Origin: Photobacterium obscurum
GTDB taxonomy: Bacteria; Pseudomonadota; Gammaproteobacteria; Enterobacterales; Vibrionaceae
Assembly (NCBI RefSeq): GCF_026191635.1
Contig: NZ_JAKRRW010000001.1
Location: forward strand, 434,001-498,000
Direction: 5' to 3'
Length of the DNA stretch: 64,000 nucleotides
A program made the translations under genes and the position numbers. Positions 29,929-39,934 of this stretch are shown piece after piece; position 1 is the stretch's first letter, and every line of letters begins with the position of its first letter. Under the pieces are notes generated by a model. The model ran no database searches. It was given only the letters and a program-made list of their open reading frames with translations, and was not told the origin of the DNA.

Positions 29929-32607
29929 TTATAGTGTCACGACGCGACTGTAGCGCTGGCCATCAGCACTCACGGCTCTTACAGAAACCACACCAGAAAC
30001 AACTGGCTGGGCACTATCGTCATATGTCGACCAGTTCTCACCGTTATCCGTCGAATACTGAAGTTCAAGCCCCGGCATACTGATATTCATCTGCAGCTTG
30101 CCATTGGCCACCCTCGCCCCGGGTACAGGTACACGGTATCGAATACCGGCCGCATCCAACTTAACGAGTTCACGCTGGCCAAGCACATTAGCAAAGCGCT
30201 CCCACTCAGCCTGGATAGCTTGCTGGTTTACACGCTGGGTCTGCTGCGAATACTCGACACCCGGTTGATAATCCAATTCCCACTCAGCTTTGTGCCATGC
30301 ACGCTCGGCAGCCGCCAGCACACGGGGGAAGACCATATACTCATACTGCTCGTCGGTACGTACAGTTTCGCTCCAAAGCTGGGCAGACAAACCATGGAAG
30401 CCGTTAAACTCGGCAGTGCCTTTGCTTGCAAAGCCATTACCATCACGGTCTAGCGAGGTTTCAGCATTCTGCGGCAAGTTTTCCGGTGCAAAACCAAACA
30501 TCTTGCGGGTGTCGGTCGCACGGGTGGCCCAATAGTATCCGCGCTCTTGCGGATCCACTTCATACGGCATGTCCATGTAGACGTAGTCTGGATTAGAAAC
30601 AATCAGATCAAAACCTTTCGCCGCCCAGTCATAGGCTGACGCACCACCGCCCCAGTACAGCACATCCCAGAAGTTCACACGTACGTTGTCAGTTGCAAAC
30701 GCACTGGCATCTTCCGAGTACTTCAAACCGTCCTGCCATGCCTGAAAGTTAGCAATACCATGCTCATTGACAAGCTTGCTGACCTTCTCGGCAAAATAGC
30801 TTGGCAGGTGTTCATAGTCCGCCACAACGCCTTCAGAGATCGCCTGCTGACAGATTGGGGATTTGGCAAATGGCTTATCTTGCTGCGACAAGTCCAGATC
30901 GCCTTTCCATTCGACCTTATCGGTGGCATTGATGTCCTGAAAGCCTGCTCCCAGCTTGATGTTTTTCGCCTCATCGCCACCAAAGTGCCAAGTGTTCAGC
31001 GGCATCCCCGCCGCCTTGTGCATGGCTGCCATTTCGGTGATCACTTTGTCTACAAAGTTGAGGGATGAATCCATACACGGATTGATAAAGCTTCGTTTGT
31101 CATAGAACTGCACCGTAGTCACATTCGAGGTATCCTGCGGATCCATCAGACGATACTGGTTCGCTGCGGCCAGATCACCCGTTTCAGCCAGACGCTTATA
31201 ACGCGCTTCCATCGCAACAACCGCCGCCCTGGAATGTGCTGGCATATCAATTTCCGGGATCACTTCAATGCCGCGCGCTTTAGCGTAGTTCAGGATATCG
31301 AGGTAATCTTGTTTGCTATAGAAACCCGAGCCGAAGTTGTCTGACTCAGGTCCTGAGCCCAACTGCGGCAGCAGACATTGGGTTTCGGACTCGTCGTGAC
31401 AACGCTTGCCACCGATCTCTGTCAGTTCAGGCAGGCCAGGAATTTCCAGGCGCCAGCCTTCATCATCCGTCAGGTGAAAGTGGAACTTGTTCATCTTGTA
31501 CGCCGCCATCTGATCTAGCGTACTTAAAATGGCCTCTTTCGAGTGGAAGTTCCGGCCGACATCAACCATCACCCCGCGGTAGTCAAAGCGGGGAGCATCA
31601 ACCACTTTCAAGGTTGGAATACGCTGTTCGGCCCCCGAGCCAATCAGTGACACCAGTGACTGGAGGCCATAGAAGGCGCCGTGGTAGTCATAACCAACCA
31701 CGGTGGTTTCACCATTGCGCACATCAAGTACATAAGCACCTGATACTTTGTTGCTTTTGCTAAAACGCTGCGGGTCAAGGATCAGCTTAACCGGGTACTG
31801 GCCCTGAATATTAATTCCCAGTGTTGCCATGCGCGTCGTTGCTGAATCAAGCATTGCCGTTGGGATCGCCTTGTTATCAATACTGATACCGTTCGCCAGT
31901 GACACTGAGTCACCTGTCAGTGTAGTGCTTTGCGGCGTAGGTACGATTGTTCCAGCCAATTCTTCTTTGGCAATCAGCTCGACATCGCTGTTCTTTTCAA
32001 AGCGAGACTGGGCCGTTGCCAGCACATTATTATCGGCTGGGGTACGCTTCCAGTTCTGCCCGGCAATGGGTGTCAGATAAGCCGACGGGTCTTCAGCATC
32101 GGTGCTAACGATCGTTTTAGGCTGAGCCTCCCCGGCAACCACATAGGCGCGAGGCATATAATCATTTTCAAACAGGGTCCAATATTCACCAATGTACGGA
32201 ATGACAACCGTTTCGCCTTCAGCAAAACCGTCGAACTTTTCAGTCGGCTCAAGCGTGTGCAGATCCCCTGTTACGTGAGTCACTTTAAACTGATCGTTCT
32301 GAACATCGAGGATCATACGGATGCTATGAAAGTAAATCTTCCAGTCATTACTGGTGACTGCCGGGCCATCATTAACCAGTGTCAGGTTAATCAAATCACA
32401 GGATGCCCACTCCGCCTCAAGTTGCTGACACTTCAGCCCTTCATTGGCTCCATGGTTAGTAACCACCTCATAATTAAGATCAAGATTCGCAGCAAGGTTA
32501 TCGACGACCTCCTGCTCCCCCATCGTCACCTGGTTTGACGTACAGCCTGTGGCAGCTAGAGCTACCAGCGAGGCTAGCAGTGTTAGCTTGAATTTCATGA
32601 AACGCAT
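29929..32607 (-). CDS. chb: Chitobiase / beta-N-acetylhexosaminidase lipoprotein (GH20)
   Basis: This 892-residue protein has a lipoprotein signal (lipobox ATGC near residue 22), an N-terminal carbohydrate-binding CHB_HEX domain, and a GH20b domain (about 215-335). The GH20 barrel carries the catalytic Asp-Glu pair (about 545-546) in HFGGDEAKN. A C-terminal immunoglobulin-like CHB_HEX_C domain (LQYSTDNGENW) closes the protein. It splits chitobiose to GlcNAc at the cell surface or in the periplasm. Size and layout match V. harveyi chitobiase. It feeds the adjacent nagE/nagBAC pathway. An alternative start is ATG at 32598 (MKFKL), 9 nt after AAGGA. Confidence 0.93.
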   Translation of the reverse strand: MRFMKFKLTLLASLVALAATGCTSNQVTMGEQEVVDNLAANLDLNYEVVTNHGANEGLKCQQLEAEWASCDLINLTLVNDGPAVTSNDWKIYFHSIRMILDVQNDQFKVTHVTGDLHTLEPTEKFDGFAEGETVVIPYIGEYWTLFENDYMPRAYVVAGEAQPKTIVSTDAEDPSAYLTPIAGQNWKRTPADNNVLATAQSRFEKNSDVELIAKEELAGTIVPTPQSTTLTGDSVSLANGISIDNKAIPTAMLDSATTRMATLGINIQGQYPVKLILDPQRFSKSNKVSGAYVLDVRNGETTVVGYDYHGAFYGLQSLVSLIGSGAEQRIPTLKVVDAPRFDYRGVMVDVGRNFHSKEAILSTLDQMAAYKMNKFHFHLTDDEGWRLEIPGLPELTEIGGKRCHDESETQCLLPQLGSGPESDNFGSGFYSKQDYLDILNYAKARGIEVIPEIDMPAHSRAAVVAMEARYKRLAETGDLAAANQYRLMDPQDTSNVTTVQFYDKRSFINPCMDSSLNFVDKVITEMAAMHKAAGMPLNTWHFGGDEAKNIKLGAGFQDINATDKVEWKGDLDLSQQDKPFAKSPICQQAISEGVVADYEHLPSYFAEKVSKLVNEHGIANFQAWQDGLKYSEDASAFATDNVRVNFWDVLYWGGGASAYDWAAKGFDLIVSNPDYVYMDMPYEVDPQERGYYWATRATDTRKMFGFAPENLPQNAETSLDRDGNGFASKGTAEFNGFHGLSAQLWSETVRTDEQYEYMVFPRVLAAAERAWHKAEWELDYQPGVEYSQQTQRVNQQAIQAEWERFANVLGQRELVKLDAAGIRYRVPVPGARVANGKLQMNISMPGLELQYSTDNGENWSTYDDSAQPVVSGVVSVRAVSADGQRYSRVVTL

Positions 32608-32834
32608 TCCTTGTCTCCCAAAACCCTATATCAAGGGTGAAAATACAAACAAAATATTAATCTGAACCGCTAGCAAGTAATTGAGCTAACTCAAACAGCT
32701 GACGCAACAGCCCCGTATCAGGTGAAATTTTAGCACCAGAAAAAATGACAGTTCGGGTTGGAGTGTTTGCCCTTGGGCTTTGCATGTCGACCGCTAACCG
32801 ATGCAGATGATTATCCAGTCAAATCCGGGAAGGT

Positions 32835-32859
32835 AACCGGCCTCACTTGGAGGCCGGTT
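32835..32859 (-). terminator. Strong hairpin downstream of nagE
   Basis: AACCGGCCTC pairs with GAGGCCGGTT (10 bp) around a 5-nt loop, 30 bp past the nagE stop. It has no U tail, so it may be an mRNA-stabilising hairpin and not a true intrinsic terminator. The rest of the 280-bp nagE-chitobiase gap shows nothing else clear. Confidence 0.55.
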
Positions 32860-32887
32860 GTATTGCAATAACTTAACGGTTAAGTCA

Positions 32888-34381
32888 TTAAGGCAATTTT
32901 ACAGAAGATAGGTCTTCTGAAGCTGGGATTTTTTTCATTTCGCCAGCAACGATTTCAGCTAGTGGGCCTAGGATAACCTGCAGGTTGTTTGAACCAAGCT
33001 TAACCACACCCATTGCACCTAGCGCTTTCAGTGTCTTCTCATCAGCCAGGCTGCTGTCTTTCAGAGTCAGACGTAGACGCGTGATACATGCATCGATGTT
33101 TTCAAGGTTACCGTGACCGCCAAGCGCCTTCAGGTACTGCTTCGCCAGCTCACCCGTTTCCGCAGAACCTGACACAGCTGAACCTTCATCTGCTTCGTCG
33201 TCTTCGCGACCAGGCGTTTTCAGGTTGAACTTAACGATAACCGTACGGAAGATCGCGTAGTAAAGGCCGAAGAATACCAGACCCTGTACAATCAGCATGT
33301 ACCAATTAACAGCTAGTGGGTTACGAGTAGACAGAACCATATCGACCAGACCCGCAGAGAAACCGAAACCCGCAATCCACTGCATTGACGCTGCAATGTA
33401 TACCGATAGGCCAGCAAGTGCTGCATGTACTACGTATAACGCAGGCGCCAGGAACATGAATGCAAATTCTAGTGGCTCTGTCACACCAGTGAAGAATGAT
33501 GCGAAACCTGCAGCGATCATGATAGATGCTACTTTTTCTTTGTTCTTCGCTTTAGCGGTGTGGTACATCGCAAGTGCTGCACCAGGTAGACCGAACATCA
33601 TGATAGGGAAGAAACCAGCCTGGTACATACCTGTAACACCTACAGTCGCTGTACCTTCAGCAATTGATTTCGCGCCGCCAAGGAAGTTAGGAATATCGTT
33701 AATGCCCGCAACATCAAACCAGAATACAGAGTTCAGTGCGTGGTGAAGACCAACAGGGATAAGTAGACGGTTAAAGAACGCGTAAATACCAGCACCTAGC
33801 TCACCCAAGCCCTGGATTCCTTCACCAAAGTTCACAAGACCACCGTAAACGGCAGGCCAGATGTACATCAGTACGAAAGCAATAAAGATACCTGCGAAAG
33901 AAGTCAGGATAGGAACCAAACGCTTGCCCGAGAAGAATGCCAAGGCTTTGTGAAGCTCTACAGCAGAAAAACGATTGTAGATTTCGGCAGATACGATACC
34001 AACCAGGATACCTACAAATTGGTTATTGATTTTCGCGAAAGCTGCTGGAACAGCACTTGGGTCAATACCTTGAATTTGTGCAACAGCACCCGGAGAAAGC
34101 AGCGTTGTAACAACTAAGAAACCAACAAAACCAGAAAGTGCTGCTGCACCGTCTTTGTCTTTAGACATACCATACGCAACACCAATTGCGAACAGCACTG
34201 ACATATTGTCAATAATAGCGGCACCAGCTTTAATCAAAAAGGCTGCCAGTGCGCTGTTTGCACCCCAACCATTCGGATCAATCCAGTAACCAATACCCAT
34301 GAGAATTGCTGCGGCAGGCAGTGTGGCGACGGGCACCATCAATGCTTTACCTACTTTTTGAAAATATCCAAGAATATTCAC
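32888..34381 (-). CDS. nagE: GlcNAc-specific PTS transporter IICB (NagE-type)
   Basis: This 497-residue protein has an N-terminal EIIC channel (starts NILGYFQKVGKALMVPVATLPAAAILMG; GLPGAALAMYH) and a C-terminal EIIB domain with phospho-Cys about 432 in DACITRLRL. The EIIA domain present in E. coli NagE is absent, so an EIIA-Glc must be supplied in trans. It imports GlcNAc as GlcNAc-6-P. It starts with GTG. It is divergent from nagBAC across a region with NagC- and CRP-like sites. Confidence 0.94.
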   Translation of the reverse strand: MNILGYFQKVGKALMVPVATLPAAAILMGIGYWIDPNGWGANSALAAFLIKAGAAIIDNMSVLFAIGVAYGMSKDKDGAAALSGFVGFLVVTTLLSPGAVAQIQGIDPSAVPAAFAKINNQFVGILVGIVSAEIYNRFSAVELHKALAFFSGKRLVPILTSFAGIFIAFVLMYIWPAVYGGLVNFGEGIQGLGELGAGIYAFFNRLLIPVGLHHALNSVFWFDVAGINDIPNFLGGAKSIAEGTATVGVTGMYQAGFFPIMMFGLPGAALAMYHTAKAKNKEKVASIMIAAGFASFFTGVTEPLEFAFMFLAPALYVVHAALAGLSVYIAASMQWIAGFGFSAGLVDMVLSTRNPLAVNWYMLIVQGLVFFGLYYAIFRTVIVKFNLKTPGREDDEADEGSAVSGSAETGELAKQYLKALGGHGNLENIDACITRLRLTLKDSSLADEKTLKALGAMGVVKLGSNNLQVILGPLAEIVAGEMKKIPASEDLSSVKLP

Positions 34382-34466
34382 CCTTAGTTCCCCCTATGGT
34401 TTTTCTTAGATGCAGTGCAGATAACTTATTTTAGCTATCCGATTAAGTTACCTGCAGTTTAAGAAA

Positions 34467-34488
34467 TTAATTTCGCCCCGCAAATTAA
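34467..34488. promoter_or_regulatory. Putative NagC operator
   Basis: TTAATTT (34467-34473) and its inverted copy AAATTAA (34482-34488) flank a C/G-rich centre, which resembles NagC (ROK family) operators. It is about 85 bp upstream of nagE and 150 bp upstream of nagB. A second AT-rich candidate (TTATTTTATTATCC) starts near 34563. In E. coli paired NagC sites between nagE and nagB form a repression loop, so the same is inferred here. Confidence 0.5.
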
Positions 34489-34500
34489 AACCTCATCAAT

Positions 34501-34516
34501 TGTGATCTTTATCACC
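34501..34516. promoter_or_regulatory. Putative CRP site in the nagE-nagB interval
   Basis: TGTGA-N6-TCACC at 34501-34516 differs from the CRP consensus TGTGA-N6-TCACA at one position. CRP activation of both nagE and nagBAC is established in E. coli. Confidence 0.65.
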
Positions 34517-34637
34517 TGATTAGCTAACAATAGAGCGATTTTGCTAGCTCGATCATAAAACTTATTTTATTATCCAAAACAAAGGCAATATGCCGCTAAG
34601 ATTTTACTGTATTTACTACTTGGAATGAGGTGTCACC

Positions 34638-35438
34638 GTGAGACTAATCCCGCTGAACGAAGCTAAAGATGTAGGTTTGTGGTCTGCTCGCTATATTGCT
34701 GATCGTATTAACAAATTCCAGCCAACAGCAGACCGTCCTTTTGTATTAGGTTTACCAACAGGTGGCACTCCACTGGCAACATACAAACGCTTGATCGAGC
34801 TTTATGAAGCTGGAGAAGTAAGTTTCAAGCATGTTGTTACCTTCAACATGGATGAATACATCGGTATCCCTGCGGATCACCCTGAATCATACCGCAGTTT
34901 TATGTACAATAACTTCTTCAAATTCATTGATATTCAAGAAGAAAACATCAATTTGCTGAATGGCAACACCGATGACCACGAAGCGGAATGCCAACGTTAC
35001 GAAGAAAAAATTAAGTCTTACGGCAAAATTAACCTGTTCATGGGGGGGGTTGGCAACGACGGTCACATCGCCTTTAATGAACCGGCATCATCGCTGTCTT
35101 CGCGTACTCGCATCAAAACACTGACTGAAGACACACGTATTGCCAACTCGCGTTTCTTTGAAGGTGATATGAATCAAGTACCAAAATACGCCCTGACCAT
35201 TGGTGTTGGTACGCTGCTGGACTCTCATGAAATCATGATCCTCGTAACAGGCCACAACAAAGCCCTTGCTCTTGAAGCGGCGGTTGAAGGCTCAGTCAAC
35301 CACCTATGGACCGTATCAGCTCTTCAGCTACATCCGAAGTCACTTATTGTTTGTGACGAACCATCGACTCAAGAGCTGAAAGTTAAGACGGTTAAGTACT
35401 TCCAGGAACTGGAAGCTGAAAACATTAAAAACCTTTAA
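34638..35438 (+). CDS. nagB: Glucosamine-6-phosphate deaminase
   Basis: This 266-residue enzyme is the same length as E. coli NagB. It has LPTGGTP (phosphate loop), FNMDEYIG (catalytic Asp) and [13 protein letters not shown] (catalytic His). It converts glucosamine-6-P to fructose-6-P plus ammonia and is allosterically activated by GlcNAc-6-P in this family. The start is GTG, 6 nt after GAGGTG. It is the first gene of nagBAC. Confidence 0.97.
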   Translation: MRLIPLNEAKDVGLWSARYIADRINKFQPTADRPFVLGLPTGGTPLATYKRLIELYEAGEVSFKHVVTFNMDEYIGIPADHPESYRSFMYNNFFKFIDIQEENINLLNGNTDDHEAECQRYEEKIKSYGKINLFMGGVGNDGHIAFNEPASSLSSRTRIKTLTEDTRIANSRFFEGDMNQVPKYALTIGVGTLLDSHEIMILVTGHNKALALEAAVEGSVNHLWTVSALQLHPKSLIVCDEPSTQELKVKTVKYFQELEAENIKNL

Positions 35439-35453
35439 CAGAAGGACTTGTTC

Positions 35454-36590
35454 ATGTACGCGCTTACCAATTGCCGCATTTTTACCGGTAGCGATGTGCT
35501 GAATAACCACGCCGTCATCATTGACGGCGTGAACATTCACGCTGTTTGCCCTGCTGCCGAATTGCCACAAACCATTAAAACCCTTGACTTGGATGGTGCT
35601 GACCTGACCCCAGGTTTCATTGACCTACAGCTCAACGGCTGTGGTGGTGTGATGCTCAATGATGAAATCAATGCCGATACCATTCATACCATGCACCGCG
35701 CTAACCTAAAATCGGGTTGTACAAGCTTCCTACCGACCCTGATCACCTCGTCTGACGAAGATATGAACGCTGCCATTGCCGCAGCTCGCGAATATCATGA
35801 TAAATATCAGAATCACTCCCTCGGTCTGCACCTTGAAGGCCCTTACCTAAACGTGATGAAAAAAGGGATCCACTCTGTTGACCATATCCGCCGTTCTGAT
35901 GATTCAATGATCAAAACGATCTGTGACAATGCAGATATTGTCACGAAAGTCACACTGGCCCCGGAACTAAACTCACACGAGCATATCGAGCAACTTGCCG
36001 AAGCCGGTATTGTTGTCTCTGCCGGGCACACCAACGCCACTTATGTCGAAGCGCGCAAAGGCTTTGAGGCGGGCATCAGTTTTGCCACTCACCTGTTCAA
36101 TGCGATGACCCCGATTGCCGGCCGTGAGCCTGGAATGGTGGGGGCGATCTACGATACGCCTGAGGTTTATACCGGGATTATTGCTGACGGTTTCCACGTC
36201 GATTACGCCAATATTCGTATCGCACACCGCCTGAAAGGCGAAAAACTTGTTTTGGTTACCGATGCAACTGCACCTGCAGGAGCAGACATTGATCACTTTA
36301 TTTTTGTCGGTAAGAAAGTATATTACCGTGATGGTAAGTGTGTTGATGAGAACGGCACACTTGGTGGTTCGGCATTGACGATGATTGAAGCAGTTCAAAA
36401 CAGTGTCGAACATGCAGGTATCGCCCTGGACGAAGCGATTCGTATGGCTACCCTTTATCCTGCGCGCGCCATTGGCGTGGATAAGAAACTGGGAGCCATC
36501 AAAAAAGGCATGGTTGCTAACCTGGCTATTTTTGATCGTGAATACAATGTCCGGGCGACTGTTGTTAACGGTGAATACGAGCAGAACTAA
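35454..36590 (+). CDS. nagA: N-acetylglucosamine-6-phosphate deacetylase
   Basis: This 378-residue amidohydrolase has [14 protein letters not shown], the metal-binding Glu in LHLEGPYLN, His motifs SAGHTNAT and THLFNAM, and catalytic Asp in VTDATAPAG. It removes acetate from GlcNAc-6-P, feeding NagB. I chose ATG at 35454 ([10 protein letters not shown]), 7 nt after GAAGGA. It is 15 bp downstream of nagB. Confidence 0.97.
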   Translation: MYALTNCRIFTGSDVLNNHAVIIDGVNIHAVCPAAELPQTIKTLDLDGADLTPGFIDLQLNGCGGVMLNDEINADTIHTMHRANLKSGCTSFLPTLITSSDEDMNAAIAAAREYHDKYQNHSLGLHLEGPYLNVMKKGIHSVDHIRRSDDSMIKTICDNADIVTKVTLAPELNSHEHIEQLAEAGIVVSAGHTNATYVEARKGFEAGISFATHLFNAMTPIAGREPGMVGAIYDTPEVYTGIIADGFHVDYANIRIAHRLKGEKLVLVTDATAPAGADIDHFIFVGKKVYYRDGKCVDENGTLGGSALTMIEAVQNSVEHAGIALDEAIRMATLYPARAIGVDKKLGAIKKGMVANLAIFDREYNVRATVVNGEYEQN

Positions 36591-36592
36591 AT

Positions 36593-37807
36593 ATGACAGG
36601 CGGACAAATTGGTAATGTAGATCTGGTTAAGCAGCTTAACAGTGCAGCTGTTTACAGACTCATAGACTTGCAAGGCCCTATTTCACGTATACAGGTTGCA
36701 GACGTAAGTCAGCTTGCTCCTGCAAGCGTTACTAAAATCACCCGCCAATTGCTTGAGCGCGGCCTAATTAAAGAGGTCGCGCAACAGGCTTCTACCGGTG
36801 GTCGACGTGCCATTTCGCTGACTACGGAGTCAGCTCCTTTTCATTCAATTGCCATCCGTCTTGGACGTAACTACATTGAATTGACCCTTTTCGACCTGAG
36901 CGGCAAGCATATTGCCAGCGCAGCACATCAGTTTAACTACACAAGCCAGCAAGAGCTGACCGATGGCCTGCTTGGCCATATCCGCCAGTTCATCGCTGAA
37001 AACCAAAACGTCATGCGCGAGTTGGTCGCATTCGGGATTACCCTACCGGGCTTGATTGACCCTGAAAACGGTATCATCGAATACATGCCGCATATTGAGG
37101 TTGATAATTTCCCACTGTCAGAAATCATTAGCGAAAAATTCGGCGTTTCCTGTTTTGTCGGCAACGATATCCGTGGCCTGGCCCTTGCAGAACACTATTT
37201 CGGAGCCAGCCAAGACTGCAGAGACTCTATTCTCGTCAGTGTCCATCATGGTACCGGTGCCGGGATCATTGTTAATGGTCAGGTATTCCTCGGCTTTAAC
37301 CGTAACGTTGGCGAGATTGGCCATATCCAAATCGATCCACTCGGTGATAAGTGCCAGTGCGGCAACTTTGGCTGCCTGGAGACCGTCGCTGCCGATCCAG
37401 CTATCATCAAGCATGTTCAGGCGCTGCTTGACCAAGGTTACCCTAGCAGCTTGCTAGAGCTGGAAGAAGTCACCATGCCAGCCATCTGTGAAGCCGCTAA
37501 CAAAGGGGACGAACTCGCGAGCCAGGCACTAATCAAGGTCGGTAACCAGCTAGGCAAAGCGCTGGCGATGACGATTAATTTATTTAATCCGCAAAAAATA
37601 GTCGTTGCTGGTGACATTACCCAAGCGAAGGACGTCGTCTTCCCGGCAATTCGTCGCTGTGTTGAAACCCAGTCATTGTCGACCTTCCATAAAGATCTTC
37701 CCATTGTTGAGTCGGAGCTATATAACCAGCCAACAATTGGTGCATTTTCAATGATTAAGCGCGCAATGCTTAACGGCGTATTACTGCAGCGTTTACTTGA
37801 AGACTAA
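36593..37807 (+). CDS. nagC: ROK-family transcriptional repressor NagC
   Basis: This 404-residue protein has an N-terminal winged helix (AAVYRLIDLQGPISRIQVADVSQLAPASVTKITRQL region) and a ROK sugar-binding domain. The domain includes the zinc-binding segment CQCGNFGCLE and the ROK motif VHHGTGAGI. GlcNAc-6-P relieves its repression of nag and chitin genes. It starts 2 bp after the nagA stop, so it is autoregulated with nagBA. Confidence 0.95.
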   Translation: MTGGQIGNVDLVKQLNSAAVYRLIDLQGPISRIQVADVSQLAPASVTKITRQLLERGLIKEVAQQASTGGRRAISLTTESAPFHSIAIRLGRNYIELTLFDLSGKHIASAAHQFNYTSQQELTDGLLGHIRQFIAENQNVMRELVAFGITLPGLIDPENGIIEYMPHIEVDNFPLSEIISEKFGVSCFVGNDIRGLALAEHYFGASQDCRDSILVSVHHGTGAGIIVNGQVFLGFNRNVGEIGHIQIDPLGDKCQCGNFGCLETVAADPAIIKHVQALLDQGYPSSLLELEEVTMPAICEAANKGDELASQALIKVGNQLGKALAMTINLFNPQKIVVAGDITQAKDVVFPAIRRCVETQSLSTFHKDLPIVESELYNQPTIGAFSMIKRAMLNGVLLQRLLED

Positions 37808-37870
37808 CTTAAGTATCGAATAAACAAATTTAATCACCGCTATAACTGATTAATTCATAAGACTTAAAAG

Positions 37871-37905
37871 GGGGCATGTACCAGACAGGTACATGCCCCT
37901 TGTGT
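37871..37905 (+). terminator. Terminator of nagBAC
   Basis: GGGGCATGTACC (37871-37882) pairs over 12 bp with GGTACATGCCCC (37888-37899), followed by TTGTGTT. A strong stem with a modest U tail. Confidence 0.75.
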
Positions 37906-38038
37906 TATATTGCGCGCAAAATTATACCGATCCCAACCACTATCTAACCATTCAGATAATTAGTGGATTAGGTATTAAGAATCCACTCCAAACGGCTACT
38001 CTATTGAGTATTTATAGAAAAGGATCGTTGGCCTCAGC

Positions 38039-39625
38039 ATGGAACTCATTTTTATCATAGCCGCCTTTCTGGCCGGTTTTATCGCCTTGAGCTGTAAGCT
38101 ACCACCATTGGTCGGCTTTCTCGTCGCAGGATTTGCCCTCAATACCGCAGGCTATCAGTCAACGGAAACCCTAACGGTTCTGGCCGATCTAGGTGTCACC
38201 CTGCTGCTTTTCTCGATTGGCCTCAAACTGGATGTTAAAACACTCCTCACCAAGGAGATCTGGGGCGGGGCAACTCTGCACAACTTGTTATCAACCGGCC
38301 TGTTTACTCTCGCCCTACTCGCCCTGAAGCAGCTTGGGCTCGGGATGCTCAGTGACCTTGATATCATGCAACTGGCGCTGCTTGCTTTTGCCCTCTCTTT
38401 TTCCAGTACCGTTTTTGCCATCAAAGCCCTGCAGGAAAAAGGCGAGCTCAATGCAACCTACGGTACGCTGGCGATCGGTATACTGGTGATGCAGGATATC
38501 TTTGCGGTGATCTTCCTGACCGTATCGACCGGCAAGATCCCCGAGATCACCGCGCTGGCATTATTCGCACTACCACTACTGCGCCCGTCGCTGTTTAAGA
38601 TCCTCGACAAAGCCGGCCACGGCGAAATGCTGGTCCTGTATGGTATCTTCCTCGCACTGGTTGCCGGAGCCGGGCTGTTTGAAACTGTCGGAATGAAGGC
38701 TGATCTGGGCGCGCTTATTCTGGGAATGATGCTTGCCGCCCACCCTAAAGCCTCTGAGCTTTCCAAAGCTCTGTTTAACCTAAAAGAACTTCTGCTGGTC
38801 TGTTTTTTCCTTAACATTGGCCTCTCTGAAGAACCGACCCTCAATGGCTTCCTAATGGCAATCTTGCTCCTGCTCTTACTGCCGGTGAAAGGGATTCTGT
38901 ACTACGTCATCTTCAACCTCTTCCGCTACCGGGTCCGTACCTCTTTGCTAGGTACCCTGACCTTGTTCAACTACAGTGAGTTTGGTCTGATTGTGGGTGG
39001 CCTTGCCTACAATATGGGCTTGCTGCCTGGTAACTTCCTGGTTGCGATTGCAATTGCCGTGTCTATCTCTTTTCTTATCGCAGCACCGCTGAACAATATC
39101 GGCCATCGCCTGTACAAGGACGCTTCCAAATGGCTGAAAGAGTTTGAACCGGAAAAACTTAATGCCAGTGACCAGTTAATCGACCTCGGTGATAAAAAAA
39201 TCATGATCCTGGGCATGGGACGAATCGGCTCTGGCGCATACGATGAACTGGTTGATCGCTATGGCGAACAGGTTATCGGAATTGAAACCCGTGAAGATTC
39301 GGTACAAGGCCACCGAGCAGAAGGGCGTAATGTTATCCACGGTGATGCAACGGATCCCGACTTCTGGGCCCGTGTTATATCGCGCCATAGCACCGAACTC
39401 ATTTTGTTGGCAATGCCGCACAGCCAGGCCAACACCTTTGCCCTTGAACAGATCCGTGAGCGCCACTATCAAGGCAAAATTGCAGCAATTGCAAAATACA
39501 CCGATGATGAAGAGCTGCTAAATGAGCTCGGTGTCGATGCGGCCTTTAATATCTACAATGAAGCCGGAAGTGGTTTTGCCCGCCATGTTTGTGAACACCT
39601 AACCCCGTCAATCAAACCCAAATAG
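38039..39625 (+). CDS. CPA2-family monovalent cation/proton antiporter with TrkA-N domain
   Basis: This 528-residue membrane protein has an N-terminal Na+/H+-exchanger domain of about 12 hydrophobic segments (PPLVGFLVAGFALNTAG, ADLGVTLLLFSIGLK). A cytosolic Rossmann RCK/TrkA-N domain (about 383-510) follows, with ILGMGRIGSG for nucleotide binding. It resembles KefB/YbaL-like transporters and probably exports K+ or Na+ in exchange for H+. The ion is not evident. It sits alone between nagC and asnB, where E. coli has nagD. Confidence 0.85.
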   Translation: MELIFIIAAFLAGFIALSCKLPPLVGFLVAGFALNTAGYQSTETLTVLADLGVTLLLFSIGLKLDVKTLLTKEIWGGATLHNLLSTGLFTLALLALKQLGLGMLSDLDIMQLALLAFALSFSSTVFAIKALQEKGELNATYGTLAIGILVMQDIFAVIFLTVSTGKIPEITALALFALPLLRPSLFKILDKAGHGEMLVLYGIFLALVAGAGLFETVGMKADLGALILGMMLAAHPKASELSKALFNLKELLLVCFFLNIGLSEEPTLNGFLMAILLLLLLPVKGILYYVIFNLFRYRVRTSLLGTLTLFNYSEFGLIVGGLAYNMGLLPGNFLVAIAIAVSISFLIAAPLNNIGHRLYKDASKWLKEFEPEKLNASDQLIDLGDKKIMILGMGRIGSGAYDELVDRYGEQVIGIETREDSVQGHRAEGRNVIHGDATDPDFWARVISRHSTELILLAMPHSQANTFALEQIRERHYQGKIAAIAKYTDDEELLNELGVDAAFNIYNEAGSGFARHVCEHLTPSIKPK

Positions 39626-39651
39626 TCTCCTCTCTTCATCATTCTTCGATA

Positions 39652-39681
39652 ACGGCAGCTAAGGCTGCCGTTTGTTTTTTT
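39652..39681 (+). terminator. Terminator after the antiporter gene
   Basis: ACGGCAGC/GCTGCCGT stem with a TAAG loop, followed by TTGTTTTTTT. The remainder of the 309-bp gap to asnB (39682-39934) is AT-rich and holds no gene I can support. Confidence 0.88.
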
Positions 39682-39934
39682 GTTTAAAAAAGTACCCAAC
39701 ATTAGATTTAATTCAGATAAACCCACTTTTATTAAATAATATTCACCGCCAAGCCTTTTCTTCAATTGAATGAGGATTTTTGGTTGCATTTAATTACTGA
39801 ATACGCAATTTTAACAATTAAGAGCGGGATGACGAATAAATGAGCAGAAGATCTAGTTATCTAGGCACTAGATACCCATAGCTCGGTTTAGCCCCTAAAT
39901 ATTACAGATAGTAAAAAGTTGTTGGAGTGGAAGT

